A stretch of DNA of 64,000 bases. Origin: Crocinitomicaceae bacterium (GTDB lineage Bacteria > Bacteroidota > Bacteroidia > Flavobacteriales_D > Crocinitomicaceae). Made by a program: the position numbers and the translations under genes. Shown piece by piece: positions 1 through 9,014 of the stretch. Every line of letters begins with the position of its first letter. Position 1 is the first letter of the stretch. Location of the stretch: NCBI GenBank assembly GCA_024643365.1, contig JAHENC010000003.1, forward strand, positions 1 to 64,000, given 5' to 3'. The notes beneath the pieces are model-generated. The model searched no databases. It was not told the DNA's origin and saw only the letters and a program-made list of their open reading frames with translations.

Positions 1-2560
1 ACCGAACTTGTCGATTGAATCAAGGTTAAAGCGCTCAATGGTTGACTCACATTCACTGTGTCTGCCAATAAACATCCATTTGCATCCTGTATCGTTACCG
101 AATATTGACCGCCAGTTATCGCTGCTAAATCTTGAGTCGTTGTACCATTACTCCAGCTATATGTATAGCCCGGTACTCCACCTGATACACTTAAATCAAC
201 ACTACCAGTTGGAGTGCCAAAACACAAAGCTGAAGTTGGATACAAAGTCATGGATATAGCCGAACCCGGTTGGTTGACAATCCCGCTATAATTTGATGTA
301 CAGCCATTAAAATCTGTAACAACTACAGAATAAGTTCCTGCGGTAAGGTTATAAATATCTTGAGTAGTTTCGCCAGTGTTCCATAAATAGGAAAATACTG
401 GTGTTCCTCCTGTAATCGTTAAATCAACGATTCCATTCGTGTCCCCGAGACATACCACGTTGTATACTGTTCCATTAATTGTTAACGGAAGTGACGGTTG
501 CGTAACATTAAAACTCAAGAAAACACCACAACCCAAAACATCTTCCACATTTACATAATATTGTCCAGGAGAAAGATTGGTAACATCTTCTTCCACCGCT
601 CCTGTTCCCCAATCAAATACATATCCAGGAAATCCGCCACTTGGACTGAGGTTAATATCCCCATCAGCTCCACCAAAACAATTTACATTTCCAACAAGGG
701 AAGTTACAACAACAGTATTGGATGGATCAAGTATGGGAACTAATAAGACCTCTGGACAACCATTTGAATCGAAAACAGTTACTTCATAATTACCATTTTG
801 TAGTGCCGAAATATCTTGTGTAGTAGCACCATTATTCCAACTATATGTATAACCTGGTGTTCCACCAGAAACGGTGATGTTAATCGCTCCTGCAACTGAA
901 TCTAAACAATTTGCGTTGGTATGAGTTTCGGTAATTACCGTCGATGAAGTAGGCTCTGTAAGGGCTAATGAAATTGTTTCAGTACAATTATTTGCATCGG
1001 TAACAACAACTGAATAGTTTCCTGCTGGAACCTGTGAAATATCTTCGGTTGTACTTCCATTAGACCATAAAAAATTAAAAGGAGAAACACCGCCAGCAAC
1101 CACTAAATCAACTGAACCTGTAGAATCAAATTGACATAAAACATTTTGACCGGAAATACTCAGTAAAATTGGCACCGCCAAATTTTGAATCGTTACTGTT
1201 AATGAATCCGCACAGCCATTTCCGTCTTCAACTTGAACTTCATAAGTCCCACTCGCAACTGTTAATTGATCTTCCACAAAAACCGAATTATCCCAGAAGA
1301 AAGAGTATGGGGCTGTTCCTCCGGTCGTTGTTAAGTCAATCGAACCAGGGCCAAAACAACCAGCATCAGTATGCGTTTCAGATAACGTAAGTGGATTTTG
1401 TGGTTGAGTCACAAGAAAATTACCCGTTAAAAAACATTGATGATCATCAACAATATTCACGGAATAATTACCAGCCAAAAGGCTATTGATGTTTTGTGTT
1501 GTCTGAGAGTTATTCCATAAGAAGGTATATCCTGGAGTTCCACCAGAAACAGCAATATTCACCGCGCCATTTGCATTACCAAAACAACCTATCGGTGTAA
1601 CCAGACCCGAGAAAGACAGCGGTGCTGTTGGCTGTTGTATCGTTGCTCCATAAGAAACCGTACAATTGTTTGCATCGGTTACAAGTACGGAATAAAATCC
1701 TGTGGGTAGACTTGAAAGATCTTCCGTAGTTTGAGCGGTCGTCCACGAAAATTGATATCCAGGTGTTCCGCCATTCACCGTTAGGTTTATCGAACCTGTT
1801 GACTCACCGTAACATAAAACATCAACCTGTGTATGAGAACAGGATAATGGTTGATTCGGTTGAAGTACCGTTGACGTAAGAGAGTCAACACATCCATTTA
1901 TATCTGTAACGTTGATTTCATAAGGTCCAGATACTAAGTTATTAATGGACTGATTGACGGGGCCATTAGACCAAAGGATTGAATAAGGAAAGACTCCTCC
2001 AGTAATTGACGCATTCACTGAACCATTATTGCCTCCGTAACATAAAACATTTTGAATGACAGAAGATATTTGAATATCTGAAGGCTGGGTTAATGTAATC
2101 GAAGAAACAGATGAACATCCGTTTGCATCCGTTACGGTCACTGTATACGTTCCAGCACTTAAACCGGTTAAAACTGAAGTTGTTTGACCGTTTGACCATG
2201 CATAGGAGTAAGGTGATGTCCCACCTGTTACAGTGGCACTTACAGAACCATCTGAATAATTAAAGCAGGAAATGTCGTATCCATTGTAATTAAATACACT
2301 GGAAGTGGAAACACTTAATAAATTAGGTTGTGTAATAGAAAACACTGTATCGGTAACACATGTGTTTCCATCCTGAACGGTTAAATTATAGTTTCCCGGT
2401 GCTAATCCTGATAATCCGTTAGTTGTGTTGTTCGATGACCATAGATAAGAAATAGGATTCGAACCTTGCGCACTTATTAAGATAGAACCATTTGAAGCAT
2501 TAAAGCATGTTACATTTGTTAGATTAACCAATGAAACGATTGGAAGTGGATTTACAACGA
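1..2560 (-). repeat. SprB-type coding repeats, about 225-240 bp period
   Basis: Around eleven imperfect copies are visible. The Asn/Asp-x-x-x-Cys turn (reverse strand of the gcatccgt-type motif) recurs near 70, 310, 525, 760, 970, 1205, 1435, 1655, 1890, 2120 and 2350, giving a period of about 75-80 codons. Divergence between copies is high, so they look like old protein-level repeats and not a recent DNA expansion. Confidence 0.8.
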
Positions 2561-4415
2561 CACTATTTGTTAAGTTGTTAAATGTACATGAAGAACCATT
2601 AAATGATATATCTAATTCATAAACTCCAGAATTTAACAAGCTAATATTTGAAACCGAAGGATTGTGAATCGTTGATGAAAATCCTTGAGGTCCAGACCAA
2701 AAATAATTTGCCCATGTGGAATAAGCAGCACTCAACTGCAGCGTATCACCGGGGCACAATGGGTCGTTCACAGTAAAGTCAACCGAAGGACAATTGGCCG
2801 TAGATATTGTCAATTCGTTATTTGAAGATGTCGGACATCCAAAAGCATCATAAACATCTGAAGTTCCATTATTCGTCACAAGGTTTCCTGATAAATTTCC
2901 AGTTCCAAAAATGTATGCTTTGTTTTCGAGCGTACTATCACAAGAAAGAATTAAGCAATCTGAAGAAACCTGAACTTGAAATCGAATAGCTGTACTATCT
3001 GCCCCGGTGGGTGAATTGACCATCTGACCCCCAAGTGAAGCCGTCGCACCTGTTCCCACACGTGTTTTAATAACCCTATTCACCGCATCATATTCTGCTT
3101 GGTCATCCCCACTTGCATCTGACTTGGCCCCAAAAAACGGACCGTTTAAATAGGTAATAGAATTAGGTACATATGATGTTCGAATATCTAATGTATCCGT
3201 CATGAATGTATTCAATGAAATATCCGATCCAATATTTTTTCCAATAACGGTATATTCAAGGACATCACCAGGTAAAACAACTCCTCCATTTATATCATTT
3301 ACATAAACCGTCGCTCTTAAATCTGGCTCATAGATATCAATTGCCGACGTAAGTACACGTGTTAAAATGGTTTCAGAAGAGGTTGTCACACGAATATTTG
3401 CTGAGGATGCGCCATTATTTAAATAATTCTGGGCAGTATTGTTAGGTATATAAACAGTTGCATCATAACCTAGTGTGTTATTGTAACTTGGAACCCTAAA
3501 GGGGGTTAACACTCCATTATAGGCAATGGTACTATTAAACATATCAGTAGCCGAGTGAAGTCCATCAGTTACCTGCACATAATTTGAAGCAACGCCATTA
3601 AACAACAATTGATCTCCGGTTTGAGACCTGTCACCATCGTATGCAATCACACCCAACTCGAAATTCACTCCTCCGGATAAAGGAGTTAAAAATCCTGAAA
3701 TGGGAATTGTTACCGTATTCGAAGCTGTACCTTGGCTTACATTTGCTAAACCGTCAAAAACAGTTAAATTCTTGTAAGATTCTGCGGTATTTTTGTAAAC
3801 AACGACTATTGACCAACCACCGAATAAATTGGTTGAATTCACTTGGTTAATCTGATCAGCAACTGTAAATCGAGCTTTTATTCCTGCGGACTGCACAATG
3901 GAAGTAATGTCCTTGAAACAAAAATAGGTTACTGATCCTGTCGTATTATTGAGTGTTTGATCAGCGCTTAACTGTTGGTAACTCCCATTACCAACCTTGA
4001 TTTTAATTTGACTTCGATTCGCGTAATTGGAAGTTGAAGTCGTAATCTTTCCTCCCCAATATAAACCTGCCCATGTAATTTCCGAACAATTCGCAAGATT
4101 TAAACTATCACTAGAAGACATAAACGTGGTTGGATCCCCATCAATATCCACATAACTCATCGTGTAATTATTATTTTGAGCTGTTCCTGAGGGTGGAACT
4201 TGACTTTGGCCAGTCGTACAACTTGTTCCTGAATTACACGTTACAGAAACATTTGAAACGAATCGAATCCCTCCCTTTTGTTGAATTTGGTTTCTAATAG
4301 CAAATGGACTAACTACCTGCGTAAAAACATGAATCGAAAAGATCTCCGACAATAGAATTAAGGTGAAAAAGAAAACATTAAGCCTTTTTGTAGAGTATTT
4401 TTTCAATTCATTCAT
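1..4415 (-). CDS. Giant SprB-repeat surface adhesin, N-terminal part (3' end outside window)
   Basis: An open frame runs from the ATG at 4415 to the left edge without a stop, giving at least 1471 residues; the C-terminus is missing. The first ~33 residues have a basic start (MNELKKYSTKR) and a hydrophobic stretch, consistent with a signal peptide. Residues ~35-600 are a non-repetitive beta-rich region that includes a DUF11-like segment (PGDVLEYTVIGKNIGSD). From about residue 620 (DNA below ~2560) the protein consists of repeats of about 75-80 residues with GG.sPYsYaWsnG.tt...l.aG.YtVtVtDanGC..., the pattern of SprB repeats. F. johnsoniae SprB is a mobile T9SS adhesin used in gliding. Adhesin function and T9SS export are inferred from the repeats; the sorting domain lies outside the window. 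No Shine-Dalgarno site is seen. Confidence 0.85.
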   Translation of the reverse strand, partial: MNELKKYSTKRLNVFFFTLILLSEIFSIHVFTQVVSPFAIRNQIQQKGGIRFVSNVSVTCNSGTSCTTGQSQVPPSGTAQNNNYTMSYVDIDGDPTTFMSSSDSLNLANCSEITWAGLYWGGKITTSTSNYANRSQIKIKVGNGSYQQLSADQTLNNTTGSVTYFCFKDITSIVQSAGIKARFTVADQINQVNSTNLFGGWSIVVVYKNTAESYKNLTVFDGLANVSQGTASNTVTIPISGFLTPLSGGVNFELGVIAYDGDRSQTGDQLLFNGVASNYVQVTDGLHSATDMFNSTIAYNGVLTPFRVPSYNNTLGYDATVYIPNNTAQNYLNNGASSANIRVTTSSETILTRVLTSAIDIYEPDLRATVYVNDINGGVVLPGDVLEYTVIGKNIGSDISLNTFMTDTLDIRTSYVPNSITYLNGPFFGAKSDASGDDQAEYDAVNRVIKTRVGTGATASLGGQMVNSPTGADSTAIRFQVQVSSDCLILSCDSTLENKAYIFGTGNLSGNLVTNNGTSDVYDAFGCPTSSNNELTISTANCPSVDFTVNDPLCPGDTLQLSAAYSTWANYFWSGPQGFSSTIHNPSVSNISLLNSGVYELDISFNGSSCTFNNLTNSVVVNPLPIVSLVNLTNVTCFNASNGSILISAQGSNPISYLWSSNNTTNGLSGLAPGNYNLTVQDGNTCVTDTVFSITQPNLLSVSTSSVFNYNGYDISCFNYSDGSVSATVTGGTSPYSYAWSNGQTTSVLTGLSAGTYTVTVTDANGCSSVSSITLTQPSDIQISSVIQNVLCYGGNNGSVNASITGGVFPYSILWSNGPVNQSINNLVSGPYEINVTDINGCVDSLTSTVLQPNQPLSCSHTQVDVLCYGESTGSINLTVNGGTPGYQFSWTTAQTTEDLSSLPTGFYSVLVTDANNCTVSYGATIQQPTAPLSFSGLVTPIGCFGNANGAVNIAVSGGTPGYTFLWNNSQTTQNINSLLAGNYSVNIVDDHQCFLTGNFLVTQPQNPLTLSETHTDAGCFGPGSIDLTTTGGTAPYSFFWDNSVFVEDQLTVASGTYEVQVEDGNGCADSLTVTIQNLAVPILLSISGQNVLCQFDSTGSVDLVVAGGVSPFNFLWSNGSTTEDISQVPAGNYSVVVTDANNCTETISLALTEPTSSTVITETHTNANCLDSVAGAINITVSGGTPGYTYSWNNGATTQDISALQNGNYEVTVFDSNGCPEVLLVPILDPSNTVVVTSLVGNVNCFGGADGDINLSPSGGFPGYVFDWGTGAVEEDVTNLSPGQYYVNVEDVLGCGVFLSFNVTQPSLPLTINGTVYNVVCLGDTNGIVDLTITGGTPVFSYLWNTGETTQDIYNLTAGTYSVVVTDFNGCTSNYSGIVNQPGSAISMTLYPTSALCFGTPTGSVDLSVSGGVPGYTYSWSNGTTTQDLAAITGGQYSVTIQDANGCLLADTVNVSQPLSALTLIQSTSS

Positions 4416-4472
4416 AGCTTTTAGGAGAGTTTACAGCTTGATTATAACGAATTTGGGGGTAAAAGGTTGCCT

Positions 4473-4488
4473 AATGTTAGATAACATT
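4473..4488. promoter_or_regulatory. 16-bp palindrome upstream of the SprB-like gene
   Basis: AATGTTAGATAACATT is a perfect inverted repeat (7-bp arms, 2-nt centre) lying 58-73 nt upstream of the adhesin ATG and just after the carboxyltransferase stop. There is no T-tract, so it does not look like an intrinsic terminator; an operator is possible. Function is not established. Confidence 0.3.
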
Positions 4489-4510
4489 TACATCTTTTAC
4501 TTGTGCTTAA

Positions 4511-6052
4511 TTAAAGTGGAATATTTCCATGCTTTTTTTTCGGTAAGGTTTCCGCCTTTTTTTCGAGCATTTTATAGCCATTTATTAATTTTTGACGCGT
4601 CTCCATCGGAAGTATAACATCATCAATAATTCCTCTTTCTGCCGCCCGATAGGGATTAGCAAATGTATCAGCGTATTCAGCTTCTTTTTCCAACCACTTT
4701 TCTTGTGGATTCTCAGCTGAAGAGATGTCTCTTTTAAATATAATTTCAGCAGCACCCTTTGCACCCATTACAGCGATTTCTGCAGTAGGCCAAGCGAAAC
4801 TCAAATCTGCTCCAAGGCTTTTTGAATTCATCACACAATAAGCTCCACCATATGCTTTTCTGGTGATTACCGTGATTTTCGGAACCGTCGCTTCTGCGAA
4901 AGCATACAATAATTTTGCACCATGGGTAATAATTCCTCGCCATTCTTGATCTGTTCCTGGCAAGAATCCTGGTACATCCTCAATAACAAGAAGGGGGATG
5001 TTAAAGGAATCACAAAAACGAACAAAACGTGCGCCTTTTCGGGAAGCATCAATATCTAATACACCGGCCATAGAAGCTGGTTGATTCGCTATAATTCCAA
5101 TAGTTTTCCCTTCTAAACGTGCAAATCCAACAACGATGTTTTTTGCGAAGTCCTCTTGAACCTCTCTAAAACTCGAATCGTCAATGATGCAATCAATGAC
5201 TTTCTTGATGTCATAGGGAGTATTTGTATTATCAGGAATGATTTTTTCAATATTCGTTATTTTGGACTGCGAAAATTCATAAATACTTGGCTCAGGAGCT
5301 AATTCGTATGAGTTCTGAGGCAGATAAGTGATTAAATCACGTGCTTTTTTAATGCATTCCATATCATTGGTGGCAGTAAAATGATTCACGCCTGATTTTT
5401 CAGCATGCGTTTTTGCACCTCCCAAATCTTCTGATGTTACTTCTTCATGCGTAACTGTTTTAACAACATTTGGACCTGTTACGAACATATAGGAAGTTTC
5501 TTCCACCATAAAAATGAAATCCGTTAACGCTGGAGAATATACTGCCCCTCCAGCACATGGACCCATAATTAAGGAAAGTTGGGGAACAACTCCTGATGCT
5601 CTTGTATTACGGAAGAAAATATCAGCGTAACCACTTAGAGAAACTACACCTTCCTGAATTCTAGCACCACCAGAATCATTCATTCCAATGATTGGAGCGC
5701 CATTTTTCATGGCAAGGTCCATCACACGACATATTTTTGCCGCTTGTGTTTCAGATAATGATCCCCCTAAGACAGTAAAATCTTGGGAATAGACATAAAC
5801 CAAACGTCCATGGATGGTTCCAAATCCTGTAATTACTCCATCTCCAGGGAATTTCTGTTTCTCTAATCCGAAGTTAGTAGAGCGATGTTCAACAAAAGCG
5901 CCGATTTCATTAAAAGATCCTTCATCAAGCAACAATGTAACACGCTCTCTAGCCGTTAATTTTCCTTGTTGATGTTGTTTATCTATGCGTTCTTTTCCAC
6001 CTGCTTTATGCAGTTCTGCTCGTTTCTGAGCTAAATGTAAATTTCTATCCAT
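4511..6052 (-). CDS. Acyl-CoA carboxylase, carboxyltransferase (beta) subunit, propionyl-/methylmalonyl-CoA type
   Basis: 513 residues, the usual length of PccB/MmdA carboxyltransferase subunits. These transfer CO2 from carboxybiotin to propionyl-CoA or another acyl-CoA. Visible signatures are the N-terminal crotonase-like half with GGARIQEGV and [16 protein letters not shown], and the C-terminal half with [23 protein letters not shown] and [15 protein letters not shown], which supply the oxyanion-hole glycines. It is cytoplasmic with no signal peptide. No biotin carboxylase gene is adjacent; the only biotin carrier protein in the window is at 17972-18433. A perfect TAAATTTG element lies 17 nt upstream of the ATG, so it may have its own promoter. 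The exact acyl-CoA substrate cannot be read from sequence. Confidence 0.93.
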   Translation of the reverse strand: MDRNLHLAQKRAELHKAGGKERIDKQHQQGKLTARERVTLLLDEGSFNEIGAFVEHRSTNFGLEKQKFPGDGVITGFGTIHGRLVYVYSQDFTVLGGSLSETQAAKICRVMDLAMKNGAPIIGMNDSGGARIQEGVVSLSGYADIFFRNTRASGVVPQLSLIMGPCAGGAVYSPALTDFIFMVEETSYMFVTGPNVVKTVTHEEVTSEDLGGAKTHAEKSGVNHFTATNDMECIKKARDLITYLPQNSYELAPEPSIYEFSQSKITNIEKIIPDNTNTPYDIKKVIDCIIDDSSFREVQEDFAKNIVVGFARLEGKTIGIIANQPASMAGVLDIDASRKGARFVRFCDSFNIPLLVIEDVPGFLPGTDQEWRGIITHGAKLLYAFAEATVPKITVITRKAYGGAYCVMNSKSLGADLSFAWPTAEIAVMGAKGAAEIIFKRDISSAENPQEKWLEKEAEYADTFANPYRAAERGIIDDVILPMETRQKLINGYKMLEKKAETLPKKKHGNIPL

Positions 6053-6069
6053 AACTACTACTAAGTAGA

Positions 6070-6077
6070 CAAATTTA
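6070..6077 (-). promoter_or_regulatory. Bacteroidota -7 element (TAAATTTG) of the carboxyltransferase gene
   Basis: Perfect match to the TAnnTTTG -7 consensus of Bacteroidota sigma-ABfr promoters, 17 nt before the ATG at 6052. No TTG is found at the ideal -33 spacing, so support is from the -7 element only. Confidence 0.45.
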
Positions 6078-6083
6078 AGGAAA

Positions 6084-6671
6084 TTAACGCGGAAAAAAAG
6101 GGCTTAATTTATCAGCGAATAAGGTGATTACCGTAAAGCCAGTAAGTAGGCATAAAAAACTCGTTGTTTCACTCATTGGAACGAATGATAATATAAGACT
6201 CAAGGATAGAAACAACGTCAAATACGCGATGACTTGAACGGTATGATGACGCCAATGTTCAAGATGCATTTCATCTGTAAAAAGTTTCGTGTTCATTTTG
6301 TACCGTAATCGTTCGCTGAATAAAACAATAGGTATTAGAACAAATCCTTGCGCAACGCCCATATCTTCGAACCAGAAAAAATCATTTATTTCCTTTAGAA
6401 AATTCATTTCTGGATGTAGCGAGTGAACATAGTAATGAACAGCAAGCAAACATAGCACAAAGGATGATATATGAACAAAATACATTCGGGAAGTAAGTCT
6501 AACTCGTTGTCGAATACTATGCATACGGATAAGACCCGAAACTTCTCTAGATAATTGATCAAGTAGAAAGAATAGACAAATGAAATAGATACTCCAATTC
6601 CAAAAAAAGAACCCAAAGATTGGAATTCCAATATCGCCAATCAGCGATCCAATCTTTTCTTGTCGGTTCAT
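6084..6671 (-). CDS. Hypothetical integral membrane protein
   Basis: 195 residues, not assigned to a family. About five hydrophobic segments are visible (roughly residues 12-36, 66-85, 106-119, 145-165 and 170-186), with basic loops such as RQRVRLTSR and SERLRYK between them, so it should sit in the inner membrane. The start ATG overlaps the stop of the upstream TPR lipoprotein gene (ATGA, 4 nt), indicating translational coupling. The composition resembles its neighbours and there is no sign of transfer. Function unknown. Confidence 0.75.
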   Translation of the reverse strand: MNRQEKIGSLIGDIGIPIFGFFFWNWSIYFICLFFLLDQLSREVSGLIRMHSIRQRVRLTSRMYFVHISSFVLCLLAVHYYVHSLHPEMNFLKEINDFFWFEDMGVAQGFVLIPIVLFSERLRYKMNTKLFTDEMHLEHWRHHTVQVIAYLTLFLSLSLILSFVPMSETTSFLCLLTGFTVITLFADKLSPFFPR

Positions 6672-7675
6672 CGTTTATTTTTGAGATCCGCCACGCGTTC
6701 TTTCGTCAAAGCGTAATCTGGGTCCATTTTTAAGACCTTTGCATAGGTAAATAGCGCGTTGGTTATGTCATTCTTTTCCTCATATACCAGACCTAAATTA
6801 TGGTATGATGGGATGTGTTCTTGATTGGCTTTAATCGCTTTTTTATAGTAGAAAATCGCCGAGTCCAATTGAGGTTTATCGTATTGGTAAATACGCGCGA
6901 TGTGGAAAAAAGCATCAGCATAAGTTGAATCTATGCGTGCCATCTTTCGGTATAAGTTCATCGCCTCATTGGTTTGACCGAGGTTTTCCTTCGCGTAGGC
7001 TAAGGCATAAATAACCTCTGTATTTTTCGGTTCCAATTGATAGGCCGTGGTGTATTTTTCCATGCCCAATTTGGCATCGCCGTTTAGTTCATACAAAACC
7101 GCCAGTGAAAGATAGGCCATAGTGCATTTCGGATCAATTTGAACAGCTGTCTCATATGAAGAGATTGCTAACTTCAAATCCTGTTTTAAACGGTAATTGG
7201 TTCCCTTTAGAATATATGCATCACGGTATCTTGGATTAATTCGCAACGCTTTATTGATGTAAACAAAGGAATTATCCATGTCTTCTAACATTGTATACGT
7301 GTTCGCTAAGCCCACAAGTGCTTTTTCACTTTTTGGATTTGCTTTAACAAGCGATTTATACATCAAATGACCGCGCAACATGTCATCCGCAGAGCGTGAA
7401 GGTTTATTGATGAGGGCTTCCGCATATAACACACGAGTATCGAAGGAAACACTATCTAAACGATAAGCCTTTGCAGCAATTTCCAAGGCTTTTTGGTATT
7501 GTACTTTTTCAATCAATTCGTTTCCTTTCTTCACTAAAAGAGGAATACTATCGGGATAAAGTATCAGTAAACTATCAAGTGTCAATTTTGACGTGTCGAT
7601 TTTTTTTGATGTATCACCGCAACTCAAAAGAAGGGATGAAAGTATTGCTGGAATAAGTACAAATAATAAACGCAT
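6668..7675 (-). CDS. TPR-repeat lipoprotein
   Basis: 335 residues from the ATG at 7675; a TTG two codons upstream is a less likely start. The N-terminus MRLLFVLIPAIL ends in the lipobox LLSC with the lipidated cysteine at residue ~19. The rest is a run of about seven tetratricopeptide repeats (residues ~30-330) with typical signatures such as AYLSLAVLYELNGD and SYHNLGLVYEEKND. It probably acts as a periplasm-facing scaffold at the outer or inner membrane; partners are unknown. A TACTTTTG -7 element lies only 3 nt before the ATG. Its stop overlaps the next gene by 4 nt. Confidence 0.88.
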   Translation of the reverse strand: MRLLFVLIPAILSSLLLSCGDTSKKIDTSKLTLDSLLILYPDSIPLLVKKGNELIEKVQYQKALEIAAKAYRLDSVSFDTRVLYAEALINKPSRSADDMLRGHLMYKSLVKANPKSEKALVGLANTYTMLEDMDNSFVYINKALRINPRYRDAYILKGTNYRLKQDLKLAISSYETAVQIDPKCTMAYLSLAVLYELNGDAKLGMEKYTTAYQLEPKNTEVIYALAYAKENLGQTNEAMNLYRKMARIDSTYADAFFHIARIYQYDKPQLDSAIFYYKKAIKANQEHIPSYHNLGLVYEEKNDITNALFTYAKVLKMDPDYALTKERVADLKNKR

Positions 7676-7678
7676 GAA

Positions 7679-7686
7679 CAAAAGTA
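7679..7686 (-). promoter_or_regulatory. Candidate -7 element (TACTTTTG) of the TPR lipoprotein gene
   Basis: TAnnTTTG-type motif ending 3 nt before the ATG at 7675. If used, the transcript would start at or very near the start codon (leaderless). No clear TTG is present at -33. Confidence 0.35.
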
Positions 7687-7692
7687 AGTATT

Positions 7693-7722
7693 TTGAATTG
7701 GAATTAATCTTGCCTACCTTTG
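7693..7722 (+). promoter_or_regulatory. Full Bacteroidota promoter: TTG-N19-TACCTTTG
   Basis: TTG at 7693-7695 and TACCTTTG at 7715-7722 are separated by exactly 19 nt, a full match to the Bacteroidota -33/-7 consensus. It is 18 nt upstream of the ATG of the small membrane protein at 7741, placing the start site at about 7728. Confidence 0.7.
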
Positions 7723-7740
7723 TGAACGAATATTTTACAC

Positions 7741-7986
7741 ATGAAGGCTAAACTACTTGGATTATTTATCGCATTATTTTCCTTCTCACAGCAGCTATTT
7801 GCGCAAGGATGCTCACAATGTAAATTGTTGGCAGAACAAAATGCTGGGTTGGATGAAAATTCATTCGGATCAAACATCAATGGAGGGATTCTTTATTTAA
7901 TGATTATCCCCTATTTGTTGTTGACGTTTTTATTTAGAAAACAGATACTCGGATTTTTAAAAAGTTTCTTTTCAAAAAAGGCTTAG
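7741..7986 (+). CDS. Small secreted or membrane protein with a CxxC motif
   Basis: 81 residues. An N-terminal signal peptide (MKAKLLGLFIALFSFSQQLFAQ) is followed by the short motif CSQCK, then NINGGILYLM leading into one transmembrane helix (residues ~52-68) and a basic tail. I recall similar small CxxC/GILYL proteins in Bacteroidota near SCO1 and cytochrome oxidase genes, but this is not proven here; SCO1 lies far away at 33.4 kb. It is preceded by a canonical promoter and overlaps the convergent oxidoreductase gene by 4 nt at the 3' end. Function unknown; a redox or metal role for CxxC is a guess. Confidence 0.8.
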   Translation: MKAKLLGLFIALFSFSQQLFAQGCSQCKLLAEQNAGLDENSFGSNINGGILYLMIIPYLLLTFLFRKQILGFLKSFFSKKA

Positions 7987-9011
7987 TTCCAACGAATCGT
8001 AATTTTTCCCATCGATTTTCCGCTTTCGAGTAAATCGTGTGCCTCTATCAGTTGATTTTCGTTAAAAACACCACCTACATGAGTGATAATTTCATTCTTG
8101 CGATATAACTCAAGCATGTCTTGAAGACAAGTAGAAATAATCTCTGGATAACTATCGGCAATTTTCAACATATTCACACCGACGATACTCTTGGACTGCA
8201 TCATGAGTCCTATCGGCAATACAAATCCCATATTCCAAACGAACTTCAGTTTAGATAGTATCCCAAATTTTCCTCCCACCATTTGGGACCCACCAAACAA
8301 AAACAGTCGGCCATTTGCTCCCAATAACTTCATATCCTTTTTAATGGTGTCTCCAGCTACTGGATTGAAACTGGCACTCAAGCGATTAGATCCAAGTAGT
8401 TTTTGTAATTCTATCTCGTAAGAAGTTGTTTTGTAATTAATTACATGATCCGCCCCTAGTTTTTTTGCTAAATCTCGTTTATCCTCTGAACCTATTTTCG
8501 CATAAACAATTGCTCCTTTGCGCTTTGCTAATTGTATAAGTAAGGATCCAACTCCACCTGCTGCAGCATGTATTAATATGTGTTCGTTTTTACGAATTGG
8601 GGAAATAAAATCGGACATATAATAGGCTGTTACCCCTTGTGTGGAAAGTGACATGGCGATTTCTGCGGGCAAGTCACCGATTTCAACAATTGCATGTACT
8701 TTGGTTTGTACCTGTTTTGCATATCCACCAAAACGCGAAAAAGCGAGTACCCGTTTTCCAATCCAATCGGATGAACAGTTCTTTCCTACTTGTTTTACAA
8801 TTCCTACTAACTCATATCCTAAAACACAAGGTAATGGAGGCGCTTCCTTATACATGCCGTGTCGCGCCATTACATCCGCATAATTTAAACCAAACGCTTC
8901 ACTTTCAATCAATACCTCATCAAAATCCAATGAAGGCAATTCAACATTTTTTCGCTCAAATGCCTGAGCGGATGGTCCAAATTTACAAAGGACGAATGCT
9001 TCCGTTTCCAT
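7983..9011 (-). CDS. MDR-family zinc-independent NAD(P)H:quinone oxidoreductase-like protein
   Basis: 342 residues, the length of medium-chain dehydrogenase/reductase proteins of the quinone reductase/VAT-1 type. The N-terminal GroES-like domain has LNYADVMARHGMY and LGYELVGIVKQVG. The Rossmann domain carries the nucleotide-binding motif AAAGGVGSLLIQLAK (residues ~148-162). The catalytic zinc ligands of alcohol dehydrogenases are not seen, fitting a quinone or enone reductase. It lies 3 nt downstream of the outer-membrane barrel gene at 9015, so it is probably the last gene of the TPR-barrel operon. Substrate unknown. Confidence 0.88.
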   Translation of the reverse strand: METEAFVLCKFGPSAQAFERKNVELPSLDFDEVLIESEAFGLNYADVMARHGMYKEAPPLPCVLGYELVGIVKQVGKNCSSDWIGKRVLAFSRFGGYAKQVQTKVHAIVEIGDLPAEIAMSLSTQGVTAYYMSDFISPIRKNEHILIHAAAGGVGSLLIQLAKRKGAIVYAKIGSEDKRDLAKKLGADHVINYKTTSYEIELQKLLGSNRLSASFNPVAGDTIKKDMKLLGANGRLFLFGGSQMVGGKFGILSKLKFVWNMGFVLPIGLMMQSKSIVGVNMLKIADSYPEIISTCLQDMLELYRKNEIITHVGGVFNENQLIEAHDLLESGKSMGKITIRWN

Positions 9012-9014
9012 GGA

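Noticed and set aside
1-2560. Regularly spaced repeats considered as a CRISPR array
   Set aside because: The period is ~230 bp, copies are highly diverged and the frame is open throughout with SprB-repeat protein patterns.
4363-4617. Plus-strand open frame spanning the pccB/adhesin junction
   Set aside because: It covers the 3' end of the carboxyltransferase gene and the 5' end of the adhesin in antisense; the hydrophobic composition comes from AT-rich sequence.
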